Assembly (NCBI GenBank): GCA_937996795.1
Contig: CALKUH010000052.1
Span: forward strand, 1 to 9,438
Direction: 5' to 3'
Origin: an uncultured Verrucomicrobiota bacterium
GTDB taxonomy: Bacteria; Verrucomicrobiota; Kiritimatiellia; CAIVKH01
Length of the DNA stretch: 9,438 nucleotides
The position numbers and the translations under genes were made by a program. This document shows positions 1 to 6,186 of this stretch, in pieces (positions within the stretch are counted from its first letter, which is position 1; each line of letters opens with the position of its first letter). The notes under the pieces were generated by a model that searched no databases, was not told the origin of the DNA, and saw nothing but the letters and a program-made list of their open reading frames with translations.

Positions 1-828
1 CGACGGCGCATCGCCGCCGCCGCGCACGCGGACGACGATCCGCGGCGCGCCGGCCTGGACCGGCCACGCGGACCCGCCCGACACCACATCCACCCGCAGC
101 GGCGACGCATCATCCACCGCGCCGCGCGCGGGCGCGGACCGCACGACCTGTTCAATCAGCGCGACGCCTCCGGGCGACGCGTTCCAGCCCTGGAAATGAC
201 GCCCGCTCGGCAACACGGCGAGGTGAAGAAACCGGCCCGCGCCTCGTGCGGCTTCCGTCAACACAGGCGCGCCGTCGCCGTCCTCGAGCAGCACCGACGC
301 CCCGCTCGCCGCCGCGGGCCAGCGCTGCACGGCAAGCGGTCCGAAATCCAGTTCCGCGGGCAGTGAAGCGGCCCACGTGTTCGCAGGCGCCGCGCGCTTT
401 GCGAGGCCGGAGCGGGCCGTTGGCTCGGCGGCATCCGCCGGTCCAACCTGAAGCACAACGCCGCCCGCCGCCATGAACCCGTCGAGCAGTCGGCGCTCCG
501 TCTCGCGCATGAGCGGGGTATCCACCACAACGGCGACATCCGTCGAGCGCGGCAGCGCGGGCATTGAGTCGTCGGCCGGCACACCCACCACCTGCGCCTC
601 CAGGCCGCGCTCGCGCAACGCGCGCGCGAGCCCTTCAATCTGGTCGGCGTACAGCGAAAGGCCGCCCGGCGCGAGATCGCCCCCGTCTTCAAAAAAGAGC
701 ACCGACACGCGGGCCACGGCGGACGAGGGCGCGGGCGTGGGCGCGGAAGCAGATTCGGGCGCGCGGCGTTTGCAGCCGGGTCCCAGCAGCGCGGCGAAAA
801 GGATGGTCGCTAGAAGGGCCTGCTTCAT
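1..828 (-). CDS. Probable exported lipoprotein with a glutamine-amidotransferase-like fold, partial (3' end beyond the left edge)
   Basis: I do not recognise this as a named gene. The reading frame is open for 276 codons from an ATG at 826-828 to the window edge. A Shine-Dalgarno-like GGGGAG lies at 834-839, 5 nt before the ATG, and the ATG follows the gspD stop by 25 nt, so it is probably the next gene of the same operon. Residues 1-18 form a short signal peptide (Lys2, then a hydrophobic run), with Cys19 as a candidate lipidation site; the lipobox (LLGPGC) is not canonical because Gly, not Leu, stands at -3. A low-complexity Ala/Pro/Ser linker spans about 24-38. Residues 41-130 look like an alternating beta/alpha domain, and 196-230 (GAGRFLHLAVLPSG...W...GG..LIEQVV) resembles the end of GATase-like or ThuA-like domains. 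A beta-rich, possibly Ig-like region starts near 243. Function is unknown. Its place after the secretin suggests an envelope role, but it is much larger than typical pilotins. Confidence 0.72.
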   Translation of the reverse strand, partial: MKQALLATILFAALLGPGCKRRAPESASAPTPAPSSAVARVSVLFFEDGGDLAPGGLSLYADQIEGLARALRERGLEAQVVGVPADDSMPALPRSTDVAVVVDTPLMRETERRLLDGFMAAGGVVLQVGPADAAEPTARSGLAKRAAPANTWAASLPAELDFGPLAVQRWPAAASGASVLLEDGDGAPVLTEAARGAGRFLHLAVLPSGRHFQGWNASPGGVALIEQVVRSAPARGAVDDASPLRVDVVSGGSAWPVQAGAPRIVVRVRGGGDAPS

Positions 829-833
829 GTCAG

Positions 834-839
834 CTCCCC
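834..839 (-). promoter_or_regulatory. Ribosome binding site deciding the lipoprotein gene start
   Basis: GGGGAG on the minus strand sits 5 nt upstream of the ATG at 826-828. It supports a start that is missing from simple long-ORF lists because the gene runs off the window. Confidence 0.55.
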
Positions 840-853
840 ATTCGCGGACACGT

Positions 854-3427
854 TCAGCGGCGCGGCACCGGCTGGTTCAGCGGAGCGCTTTGCCCCTGTG
901 CGGGTGGCGGCTCCGCCGGCGCGGGCGCGGGCGCCGGCTGCGGCGCCGGTTCGGGCGCGGGTTCGGGTTCCGGCGTCAACTCGACCACGCGCCGCGTCGT
1001 GACGTCCGGTTCGGAATCGTCCTTCTTTGCGCCGCCGGGAAACAAATCGCGCACCAGCGCGGGCGTTTCGACGGTCTCGCGGTCCTTCATCAACTGCTCG
1101 ATCTGCTCTTTCGTCAGGCGCGGCAGTTCGCTGTCGGACCAACCCTTGTGCCAGCGGGTGTTGGAGGACTGCGACTCGGAGTGGAGCCGCACGGTTTCCT
1201 GGCGCGCCTCCTCGGGCGTCATCAACACATAGGGCGTGATCAGGACGAGCAGCTCCGTGCGCGCCTCGTCGCGGGTGTCCGAGCGGAAGAAGGCGCCGAG
1301 CAGCGGGATGTCGCCCAGCAGCGGGACCTTCGTGCGCGTGCGCGACTTGTCGGTGCTGACGAGGCCACCCAGCACGATGGTGTTGCGGCTCTGCACGGCG
1401 ATCTGCGCGTTGATCTCGCGCTTCGTGATGATCGGCACGCGGTTCCCGTTGATCAGCTCGAAGCCGCCGACGTTGTCCGCCTTCTGCGCGATCTCCATCA
1501 CGACGTACCGCTGCGGGTTGATGCGCGGCGTCACGGCGAGGTCGATGCCGATGCTGCGGTACTCAAAGTTCTGCGTCTGAGTACCGGTGTCCGTCGTGCT
1601 CGTCGAGGTCACGACCGGGCGCTCCTCGCCGATGTTGATCTTGGCCTCGGTGTTGTCCGTCGTCAGCACGACCGGCGTGGACAGGATGCGCGCGTCGCGC
1701 GAGCTCGCGGCGAGGCGGATGATCGCGTCGAGGTTCAGGTCGAAGAACGTGAGGTAATACGTCAGCGCGCCGGAACTCAGCGCGGCGTTGCCGTCGGCCT
1801 GCGTGAGCAGGCTGTTGCCAGCGCGGAAGCTCGGATCGCCGTTCATCGCCGAGCCGCCACCGAACGAGTACACGGGCTGGCGCACGGCCAGCGCGCCGCG
1901 CGGACCCCGCTGCTCCTCCTGGTAGGCGGTGACGGACCGCTGCAGCCAGTCCACGCCCGACTCGATGCCCTTGCCGAGGTTGATCTCAAGGATGACCGTC
2001 TCGATGAGCACCTGCGCGAGCATGATGTCGAGGCTGTCGATCACCTCCAGCAGCGCGTCGAGGTCGCTCTTGCGGCCCATCAGCAGCAGCGAATTGGTGC
2101 GCTGGTCGGCGAGGATCTTCGTGTCGGCCGAGAGGCGTCCGAACGCGCCCGTCGCCTCCTCGCCCGCGGCGGCGGCCTGCGCGGCGCGCTGCTCGACGCG
2201 GCGCTGGACGAAGTCGCGCAGGGCCTGGCTCCGGCTGTCCTCGCCCTCGGCGGGCGCGGCGCCACCCGTGCCCGCGGGCGCGCCTTCGCCCTTCTCCTGG
2301 GCGGCGGCGCCGATGAACTCGTTCAGGATGCCGGCGATCTCGTCGGCCTTGGCGTATTCCAGCGCCACCACGCGCACCGCGATGGCGGGGTCCACCGCCC
2401 GGTCGAGCACGTTGACGATCTTGTCGAAGAACACGAAGTTCTCGGCGCGCGAGATGACGAACAGGATGTTCGTGCGCTCGTCGGCGATGATCTTGACCTT
2501 GCCCGCGATGAGCCCGCGCTCCGCCGCGGCGGCGGCTGCGGCGGTGGCCGCGGCATCCGCGCCTTCGGTGCGCGGACGCAGCGCCGCGATGGCGGGCGGG
2601 ATGGCGGCGCCCTGCGGCGTCTCGACACGCGGCTTGTCCTCCTTCGCCTGCGAGTCGGCGATCAACTCATTGAGGCGGCTCGCGATTTCGGAGGCCTTGG
2701 CGAAGCGGATCTCGTAGATCCGCGTCTCGACCTTCGACTCCGCCGGCTGGTCGATGAGGTCCAGCACCTCGAGGATGCGGCGGATGTTGATCGCCGTGTC
2801 GGTGACGAGCAGGCTGTTCGCGCGTTCGAGCGGCTGCACCTTGCCGTAGCCGCCGTGCATGAGGCTTTGCAGGATCGGCGTGATCTCGGCGATCTCGGTG
2901 TATTTCAGCGCGATGACCTGGCTGACCAGCGCGTCGGTTTCGGGGAACGGCTCCTCGGGCAACACCACGTTCAGCGTCATGCCTTCCTGGCGCGCGTTCG
3001 CGATCGGCACGACCTTCAGGAACTTCTCGCCCATCGGCACGAGCGTGATGTTGTTCATGTGCAGGGCGGCTTCGATCGCCTGCAGCGCCTCGCGCACGGT
3101 GAGCTGCGCCTGGCTCTTGAGCGTGATGTTCGCGTTGAGGCCCGGCGACTTGATCAGCGTGCGGTTCATGTGCTCGGCGACGAACGCGAGCACCTGGTCG
3201 AGCGGGGAATCGCTGTAGCTCAGCCGCACGAGCCGTTCCGCGGAGGCCGGCGTGTCCGACGCGGGGGCCGGCACGGCGGGCGCGGGCGGAACCAGCGGCG
3301 GGGGCGGCAGGCCCTGCGCCCAGGCGAGCGGCGGGCGGACGAACGGCGGAACCAAACCGGCCGACACGAGGCCCACGAGGGTCGTGTATGCCAGGCGCGC
3401 AACAGGATGTCGAAGAGGTCGCGTCAT
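854..3427 (-). CDS. gspD: Type II secretion system secretin GspD
   Basis: The 857-residue protein forms the outer-membrane channel through which folded T2SS substrates leave the periplasm. Residues 1-38 form a signal sequence ending near AWA-Q, and a Pro-rich linker (39-60) follows. Periplasmic domains come in family order: N0 about 65-145, N1 about 165-230, N2 about 232-345 and N3 about 349-470. The secretin core is about 470-735, with the hallmark VPLLGDIPLLGAFF at 701-714 and LGGLVS before it. N2 and N3 each carry long Ala/Glu/Gly-rich insertions (about 262-305 and 372-432). After the core come an S-domain-like region and a Pro/Ala/Glu-rich tail (819-842). At 857 aa it is longer than many GspD proteins (about 650-750), because of the inserts and tail. 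The ATG is 3 nt after the gspM stop; no strong Shine-Dalgarno is visible, so translation is probably coupled. The identification is certain at family level. The competitor PilQ (type IV pili) is disfavoured by the gspK/L/M neighbours. Confidence 0.96.
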   Translation of the reverse strand: MTRPLRHPVARLAYTTLVGLVSAGLVPPFVRPPLAWAQGLPPPPLVPPAPAVPAPASDTPASAERLVRLSYSDSPLDQVLAFVAEHMNRTLIKSPGLNANITLKSQAQLTVREALQAIEAALHMNNITLVPMGEKFLKVVPIANARQEGMTLNVVLPEEPFPETDALVSQVIALKYTEIAEITPILQSLMHGGYGKVQPLERANSLLVTDTAINIRRILEVLDLIDQPAESKVETRIYEIRFAKASEIASRLNELIADSQAKEDKPRVETPQGAAIPPAIAALRPRTEGADAAATAAAAAAAERGLIAGKVKIIADERTNILFVISRAENFVFFDKIVNVLDRAVDPAIAVRVVALEYAKADEIAGILNEFIGAAAQEKGEGAPAGTGGAAPAEGEDSRSQALRDFVQRRVEQRAAQAAAAGEEATGAFGRLSADTKILADQRTNSLLLMGRKSDLDALLEVIDSLDIMLAQVLIETVILEINLGKGIESGVDWLQRSVTAYQEEQRGPRGALAVRQPVYSFGGGSAMNGDPSFRAGNSLLTQADGNAALSSGALTYYLTFFDLNLDAIIRLAASSRDARILSTPVVLTTDNTEAKINIGEERPVVTSTSTTDTGTQTQNFEYRSIGIDLAVTPRINPQRYVVMEIAQKADNVGGFELINGNRVPIITKREINAQIAVQSRNTIVLGGLVSTDKSRTRTKVPLLGDIPLLGAFFRSDTRDEARTELLVLITPYVLMTPEEARQETVRLHSESQSSNTRWHKGWSDSELPRLTKEQIEQLMKDRETVETPALVRDLFPGGAKKDDSEPDVTTRRVVELTPEPEPAPEPAPQPAPAPAPAEPPPAQGQSAPLNQPVPRR
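902..973 (-). repeat. Degenerate Pro-Glu/Pro-Ala repeat in the gspD C-terminal tail
   Basis: The DNA is a run of imperfect GC-only 6-mers (GCGGGC/GGTTCG types on the plus strand) encoding PEPEPAPEPAPQPAPAPAPAEP-like dipeptides at GspD residues 819-842. It is a low-complexity, probably extended and flexible tail; length variation between strains would be expected. Confidence 0.6.
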
Positions 3428-3430
3428 AGT

Positions 3431-3961
3431 CTAGCCGCCACCACGGCTGAAGGCGAAATACACCGTGAAATTACCCTTCAGCCGGCCGGCCGCGCCCTGG
3501 GCGGGCGTCACCGTCAACTGTCGGATGTCCAAAATAGCACTGTGCGTTTGCACCGCATAGAGAAAACGGACCAGCGGCTCCAGCCCGGCCTCCCACGCGC
3601 AATCGATCGCCACCTCGGAGAGGTCGCCGGTGACCTTCTCCTTGTCCGGCTCGCTGCGGGCGATGACGACGCCGTGCTCGTTGGCGAGGCGCTGGACGGT
3701 GCGCAGCATGTCCGCCGTGACGGGGTCGCTGGGCCCGTGCCGCGGGATGCGCTGGCGCAGTTCGGTGTAGCGCGCCTCCCACTCGGGCCGCTGCTTGATC
3801 AGGCGCTCGGCAAGGTTCCGGTCGGCCTGCGCCTTCGCCAGATCCGCGCGGGCGGACGACAGCGCGCTGAACGCCGGCGCGCCGAGCAGCCACGACAGGC
3901 CGATGATGACGATGGCGCCGGTGACGGCGGCGAGCACCTGTTCGCGCGGGGACATCGTCAT
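3431..3961 (-). CDS. gspM: Type II secretion system inner-membrane protein GspM
   Basis: The protein is 176 residues long. GspM is a bitopic inner-membrane protein of the T2SS assembly platform that pairs with GspL. Residues 8-28 form one transmembrane helix after a short cytoplasmic start. An Ala/Arg/Glu-rich helix (about 33-70) is likely coiled coil, and 80-172 fits the ferredoxin-like periplasmic domain shared by GspM and PilO, ending in a beta strand (GNFTVYFAFSR). The frame is open further upstream, but the start at 3959-3961 is preferred: its ATG overlaps the gspL stop (ATGA) and a GGAGG lies 7 nt upstream. An in-frame ATG two codons later (3953-3955) is less well spaced. The family is poorly conserved, so the call rests on topology, size and position between gspL and gspD. 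Confidence 0.9.
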   Translation of the reverse strand: MTMSPREQVLAAVTGAIVIIGLSWLLGAPAFSALSSARADLAKAQADRNLAERLIKQRPEWEARYTELRQRIPRHGPSDPVTADMLRTVQRLANEHGVVIARSEPDKEKVTGDLSEVAIDCAWEAGLEPLVRFLYAVQTHSAILDIRQLTVTPAQGAAGRLKGNFTVYFAFSRGGG

Positions 3962-5331
3962 GGCGCGTCCTCCGCGGGCAGGTTGATCGCGAGCTTGAAC
4001 TGCGAACGGGTGCGGCCCGCGCGCGTCTGCTGCGTGACGCCCTCGGGCTTCACCTCGGGGAACAATTCGGTTTTTTCGAGGGCCTGGAAGAAGTCGTAGA
4101 TCGGCTCGCTGGAATCCGATTCGCCGCGCAGCGCGATCTGGGCGTATTTCTTGTAGGTGAAGGCGTTGATGTCCACCCCGTCGGGCAGCCGGTCGCAAAT
4201 CTCGCGCAGGCACTCGAGCGCGGAGAAGGTGGGGTCAAGGTAACGCTCCAGCGCGCGGACCTGGTTCTTGAACTGCTCCACTTCGCGCGCGGGCCCCTGC
4301 AGCGCGGCGAGTTCGGCGCGCGCCGCGGCGAGCCGGCCCTTGTTGAGTTGCAGGCCGATGAGCAGGATCGCAAGCGCCAGGAGCCAGAGCCCGAGAAATA
4401 CCGCGCCCGCCGTCATCAGGCGGCGGGTCAGGCGGCGCGACGCCACGGCGGCCTTCCATTCCGGCGGCGCCAGGTCCAGCAGGTGCGGGCCGCGCTCCAG
4501 CGCGCGGCGCGCGAGGCCCTCGCTCAGCGGCGGCAGCGCGTCGAGCGGATGCGCCTCCACCTGCGCCTCGCAGCGCGTGCGCAGGTGTTCGAAAAACGCG
4601 AGCGGCACGCCGCTCCGGTGCCACAGGCGCAGCAGCCCCGGCACGCGCAGCCCCCACTCCGACTCGAGCGTCGTGAGGGTGTAATTCAGTTCCTCGGCCA
4701 GCTCCTCGGCGGCCTCGTGGGGCGTGGCGTCGTTCACCGGCGCGAGCGACCGGATCACCACCGGGGCGCCCTCCTGCACGACCAGCAGCTCGGTCGAACG
4801 CTCCTCGACGATCATCAGCAAATGGCGCCCCTCGGCGGGGACATGGTTTTCCTGCTTCAGCAAGCGCCACCAGCCGAGCACCGCCACATCGACCTCGCGC
4901 GGGGCCAGGCCCGACGCGGAGAGTTCCGCCTCCAGCCGCTCCACGTTTTCGCGGCGGCTCGCGGCGATCAACAACTGCGCCGACCCCTCGTGCTGCGCAA
5001 GCAGCTCCTGGCCCACCGCCATCTGCTCCACGGGGAACGGGGAAAACTTGTCCACCTGCAGGGCCGCCATCTCGCGCAACTCGTCGAGGTCCGTCGACGG
5101 CAGCCGCACCACGCGCATCAGGACCTGGTCGGACGGCAGCGCCACCGCGACGCGCCCCTTGAGGCCGGCGAGCGCCCGTTTCAGCTCCGCCGCCCGCTCC
5201 GCGCCCTCCGCCGCGGCCAGCGCCTGCTTCTGATGCCCGGCCTTCTCCACCACGCCCTTGCGGCGGCGCAGCGTGGTCCACTCGGCCACCGCCGGCCCCA
5301 ACACGAGCGCAGTTATGGAATCTTCCGCCAT
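3958..5331 (-). CDS. gspL: Type II secretion system assembly-platform protein GspL
   Basis: The protein is 457 residues. GspL ties the cytoplasmic ATPase GspE to the inner-membrane platform. Residues 1-295 form the cytoplasmic actin-like (PilM-type) region: a family-typical segment is at 62-110 (ALPSDQVLMRVVRLP, then LQVDKFSPFPVEQ), and LLMIVEERSTELLVV at 171-185 is a core strand pair. A single transmembrane helix spans about 305-328, followed by a coiled coil (331-365) and a ferredoxin-like periplasmic domain (about 370-452), the PilN-like half. The architecture and length match the family. The ATG at 5329-5331 is the only good start; no clear Shine-Dalgarno precedes it (upstream reads GCTGAATTT). 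Its stop overlaps the gspM start. Normally gspL directly follows gspK; here the two are separated by three unrelated genes, so gspL probably needs read-through or its own promoter. Confidence 0.94.
   Translation of the reverse strand: MAEDSITALVLGPAVAEWTTLRRRKGVVEKAGHQKQALAAAEGAERAAELKRALAGLKGRVAVALPSDQVLMRVVRLPSTDLDELREMAALQVDKFSPFPVEQMAVGQELLAQHEGSAQLLIAASRRENVERLEAELSASGLAPREVDVAVLGWWRLLKQENHVPAEGRHLLMIVEERSTELLVVQEGAPVVIRSLAPVNDATPHEAAEELAEELNYTLTTLESEWGLRVPGLLRLWHRSGVPLAFFEHLRTRCEAQVEAHPLDALPPLSEGLARRALERGPHLLDLAPPEWKAAVASRRLTRRLMTAGAVFLGLWLLALAILLIGLQLNKGRLAAARAELAALQGPAREVEQFKNQVRALERYLDPTFSALECLREICDRLPDGVDINAFTYKKYAQIALRGESDSSEPIYDFFQALEKTELFPEVKPEGVTQQTRAGRTRSQFKLAINLPAEDAP
3969..3973 (-). 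promoter_or_regulatory. Ribosome binding site deciding the gspM start
   Basis: GGAGG on the minus strand lies inside the last codons of gspL, 7 nt before the ATG at 3959-3961. It favours that ATG over the longer open frame reaching 4213 and over the ATG at 3953-3955 (13 nt away). Confidence 0.7.
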
Positions 5332-5416
5332 AAATTCAGCGGCACACTATGCCGGAAGCGCCCGGAAAGCAAAAGCGTGGAGTTGGCGGGGCGTAAGGAA
5401 GATGAAACATCGAAGG

Positions 5417-5803
5417 CTACACGACGCGGACCGGATAGCGACGCACCTGCTCGTCCGTCGTCGCCAGCTCCCACCCATGCACCAGCGCGTGCGCAATCAG
5501 GAGACGGTCGAAGGGATCGCGGTGAAGCGGCGGCAGGCGGGCGAGCATAAAGATGCCCTCATCCTCCATCGACGCGCGCTGAAATCCCGCAGCCTTCAGC
5601 GCGGGGGGCAGCAACCGCTCCGGCGCCTCAGACAGGGGCAGCTTCCCGAGATCGTACTTGATCTGGACCTCCCACAGGGAGACCTGATGAAACAGCCAGC
5701 GAATTCCGGACTCGCCCGCGAGCGCGCGATAGCGCTCCGGAAGGGCCGGATCATCCAGCAGCAACCAGAGCGCCACCTGCGTGTCGGCAAGAATCGTGCG
5801 CAC
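5417..5803 (-). CDS. vapC: PIN-domain ribonuclease toxin, VapC family
   Basis: The 128-residue PIN-domain protein is probably an RNA-cleaving toxin neutralised by the upstream antitoxin. The acidic residues expected of the Mg-dependent PIN active site are present: Asp7 (LADTQ), Glu45 (SLWEV), Asp96/Asp99 in RDPFDRLLIA, and Asp117 (ATTDE). SLWE-IKYDLGKLPL and LPPLHRDPFDRLLIAHAL are hallmarks of the COG3744-type subgroup, and length is normal. The start is a GTG at 5801-5803, 6 nt after the antitoxin stop, with only a weak AAGTGA upstream, so translation is likely coupled to the antitoxin. The gene appears intact. Target RNA cannot be inferred from sequence. Confidence 0.93.
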   Translation of the reverse strand: MRTILADTQVALWLLLDDPALPERYRALAGESGIRWLFHQVSLWEVQIKYDLGKLPLSEAPERLLPPALKAAGFQRASMEDEGIFMLARLPPLHRDPFDRLLIAHALVHGWELATTDEQVRRYPVRVV

Positions 5804-5809
5804 GGTGGT

Positions 5810-6049
5810 TCACTTCGCGTAAAACGACGCCTCGAAGTCCGGCAACGGCGCGTTGAAATCGCCCGGCACGCGAAACCGGCCCTTCAACCCGCCCAGCGCC
5901 AGCGGCTTGCCCGCTCCATCCGCATCGGGCAACCCCCGCAACTCGGCCAGCGGCCGGTTGCGCGCGCAAATCACAAAGCGCTTCCCCTTCGCCGCCCGCC
6001 CCACATAGCGCCCCAAATGCGCCTTCGCTTCCGCCAGATTGAGGTTCAT
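5810..6049 (-). CDS. Phd/YefM-family antitoxin partnered with VapC
   Basis: The 79-residue protein matches the Phd/YefM antitoxin pattern: the N-terminal DNA-binding fold begins with LNLAEAKAHLGRYV (3-16) and continues with GKRFVICARNRPLAEL (22-37), and a flexible C-terminal toxin-binding arm ends in DFNAPLPDFEASFY (64-77). It should bind and inhibit the PIN toxin encoded 6 nt downstream and repress its own promoter. The ATG at 6047-6049 has no Shine-Dalgarno, and the predicted promoter puts the transcript start at or beside the ATG, suggesting a leaderless message. The operon order (antitoxin first) is standard. Confidence 0.92.
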   Translation of the reverse strand: MNLNLAEAKAHLGRYVGRAAKGKRFVICARNRPLAELRGLPDADGAGKPLALGGLKGRFRVPGDFNAPLPDFEASFYAK

Positions 6050-6053
6050 ACAA

Positions 6054-6073
6054 GTAGTCTAGTAGAAGACTAC
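6054..6073. promoter_or_regulatory. Inverted-repeat operator for the antitoxin
   Basis: GTAGTCT (6054-6060) and AGACTAC (6067-6073) are perfect 7-nt inverted arms around a 6-nt centre. The site covers the predicted -10 box and part of the spacer, 4 nt upstream of the antitoxin start codon. Phd/VapB-type antitoxins bind such palindromes to repress their own operon, so this is the likely autoregulatory site. Confidence 0.65.
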
Positions 6074-6083
6074 ATGTTGTCAA
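6056..6083 (-). promoter_or_regulatory. Predicted promoter of the toxin-antitoxin operon
   Basis: On the minus strand a consensus TTGACA (6083-6078) is followed after 16 nt by TAGACT (6061-6056), which matches TATAAT at 4 of 6 positions. The start site expected about 7 nt downstream falls on the antitoxin ATG. The 16-nt spacer and -10 box lie within the palindrome at 6054-6073, as in autorepressed antitoxin operons. Confidence 0.6.
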
Positions 6084-6115
6084 GAGGTGCGGCTTTAATC
6101 AGGGCGCCCCGCCCC

Positions 6116-6136
6116 GTTCGATGTTGGACGTTCAGC
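6116..6136. repeat. Degenerate heptamer repeat, three units
   Basis: Three adjacent 7-nt units read GTTCGAT, GTTGGAC and GTTCAGC in the gap between the antitoxin promoter and the end of the hydrolase gene. With only three imperfect copies this may be chance. Confidence 0.25.
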
Positions 6137-6186
6137 GCGGAAATTTCCACCCTTCGAACGCGTCACGAATCCGGCCATCGCGATCA

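Noticed and set aside
473..4099. A 1208-codon plus-strand open frame opposite gspD and gspM
   Set aside because: It is antisense to two clearly homologous genes. GC-rich third positions of the real codons remove stop codons from this frame, and the translation is a repetitive Arg/Leu/Ala/Asp/His/Gln-rich string with no recognisable domain.
5344..5372. Possible gspL promoter: TTGCTT, 17 nt, TAGTGT on the minus strand
   Set aside because: Each hexamer matches consensus at only 3 of 6 positions; spacing alone is not enough to report it as a feature.
6102..6148. Short palindromes GGGCGCCC and GGAAATTTCC between the hydrolase gene and the antitoxin promoter, as a possible terminator
   Set aside because: Neither can form a stem with a usable loop, and neither is followed by a T-rich tract on the minus strand.
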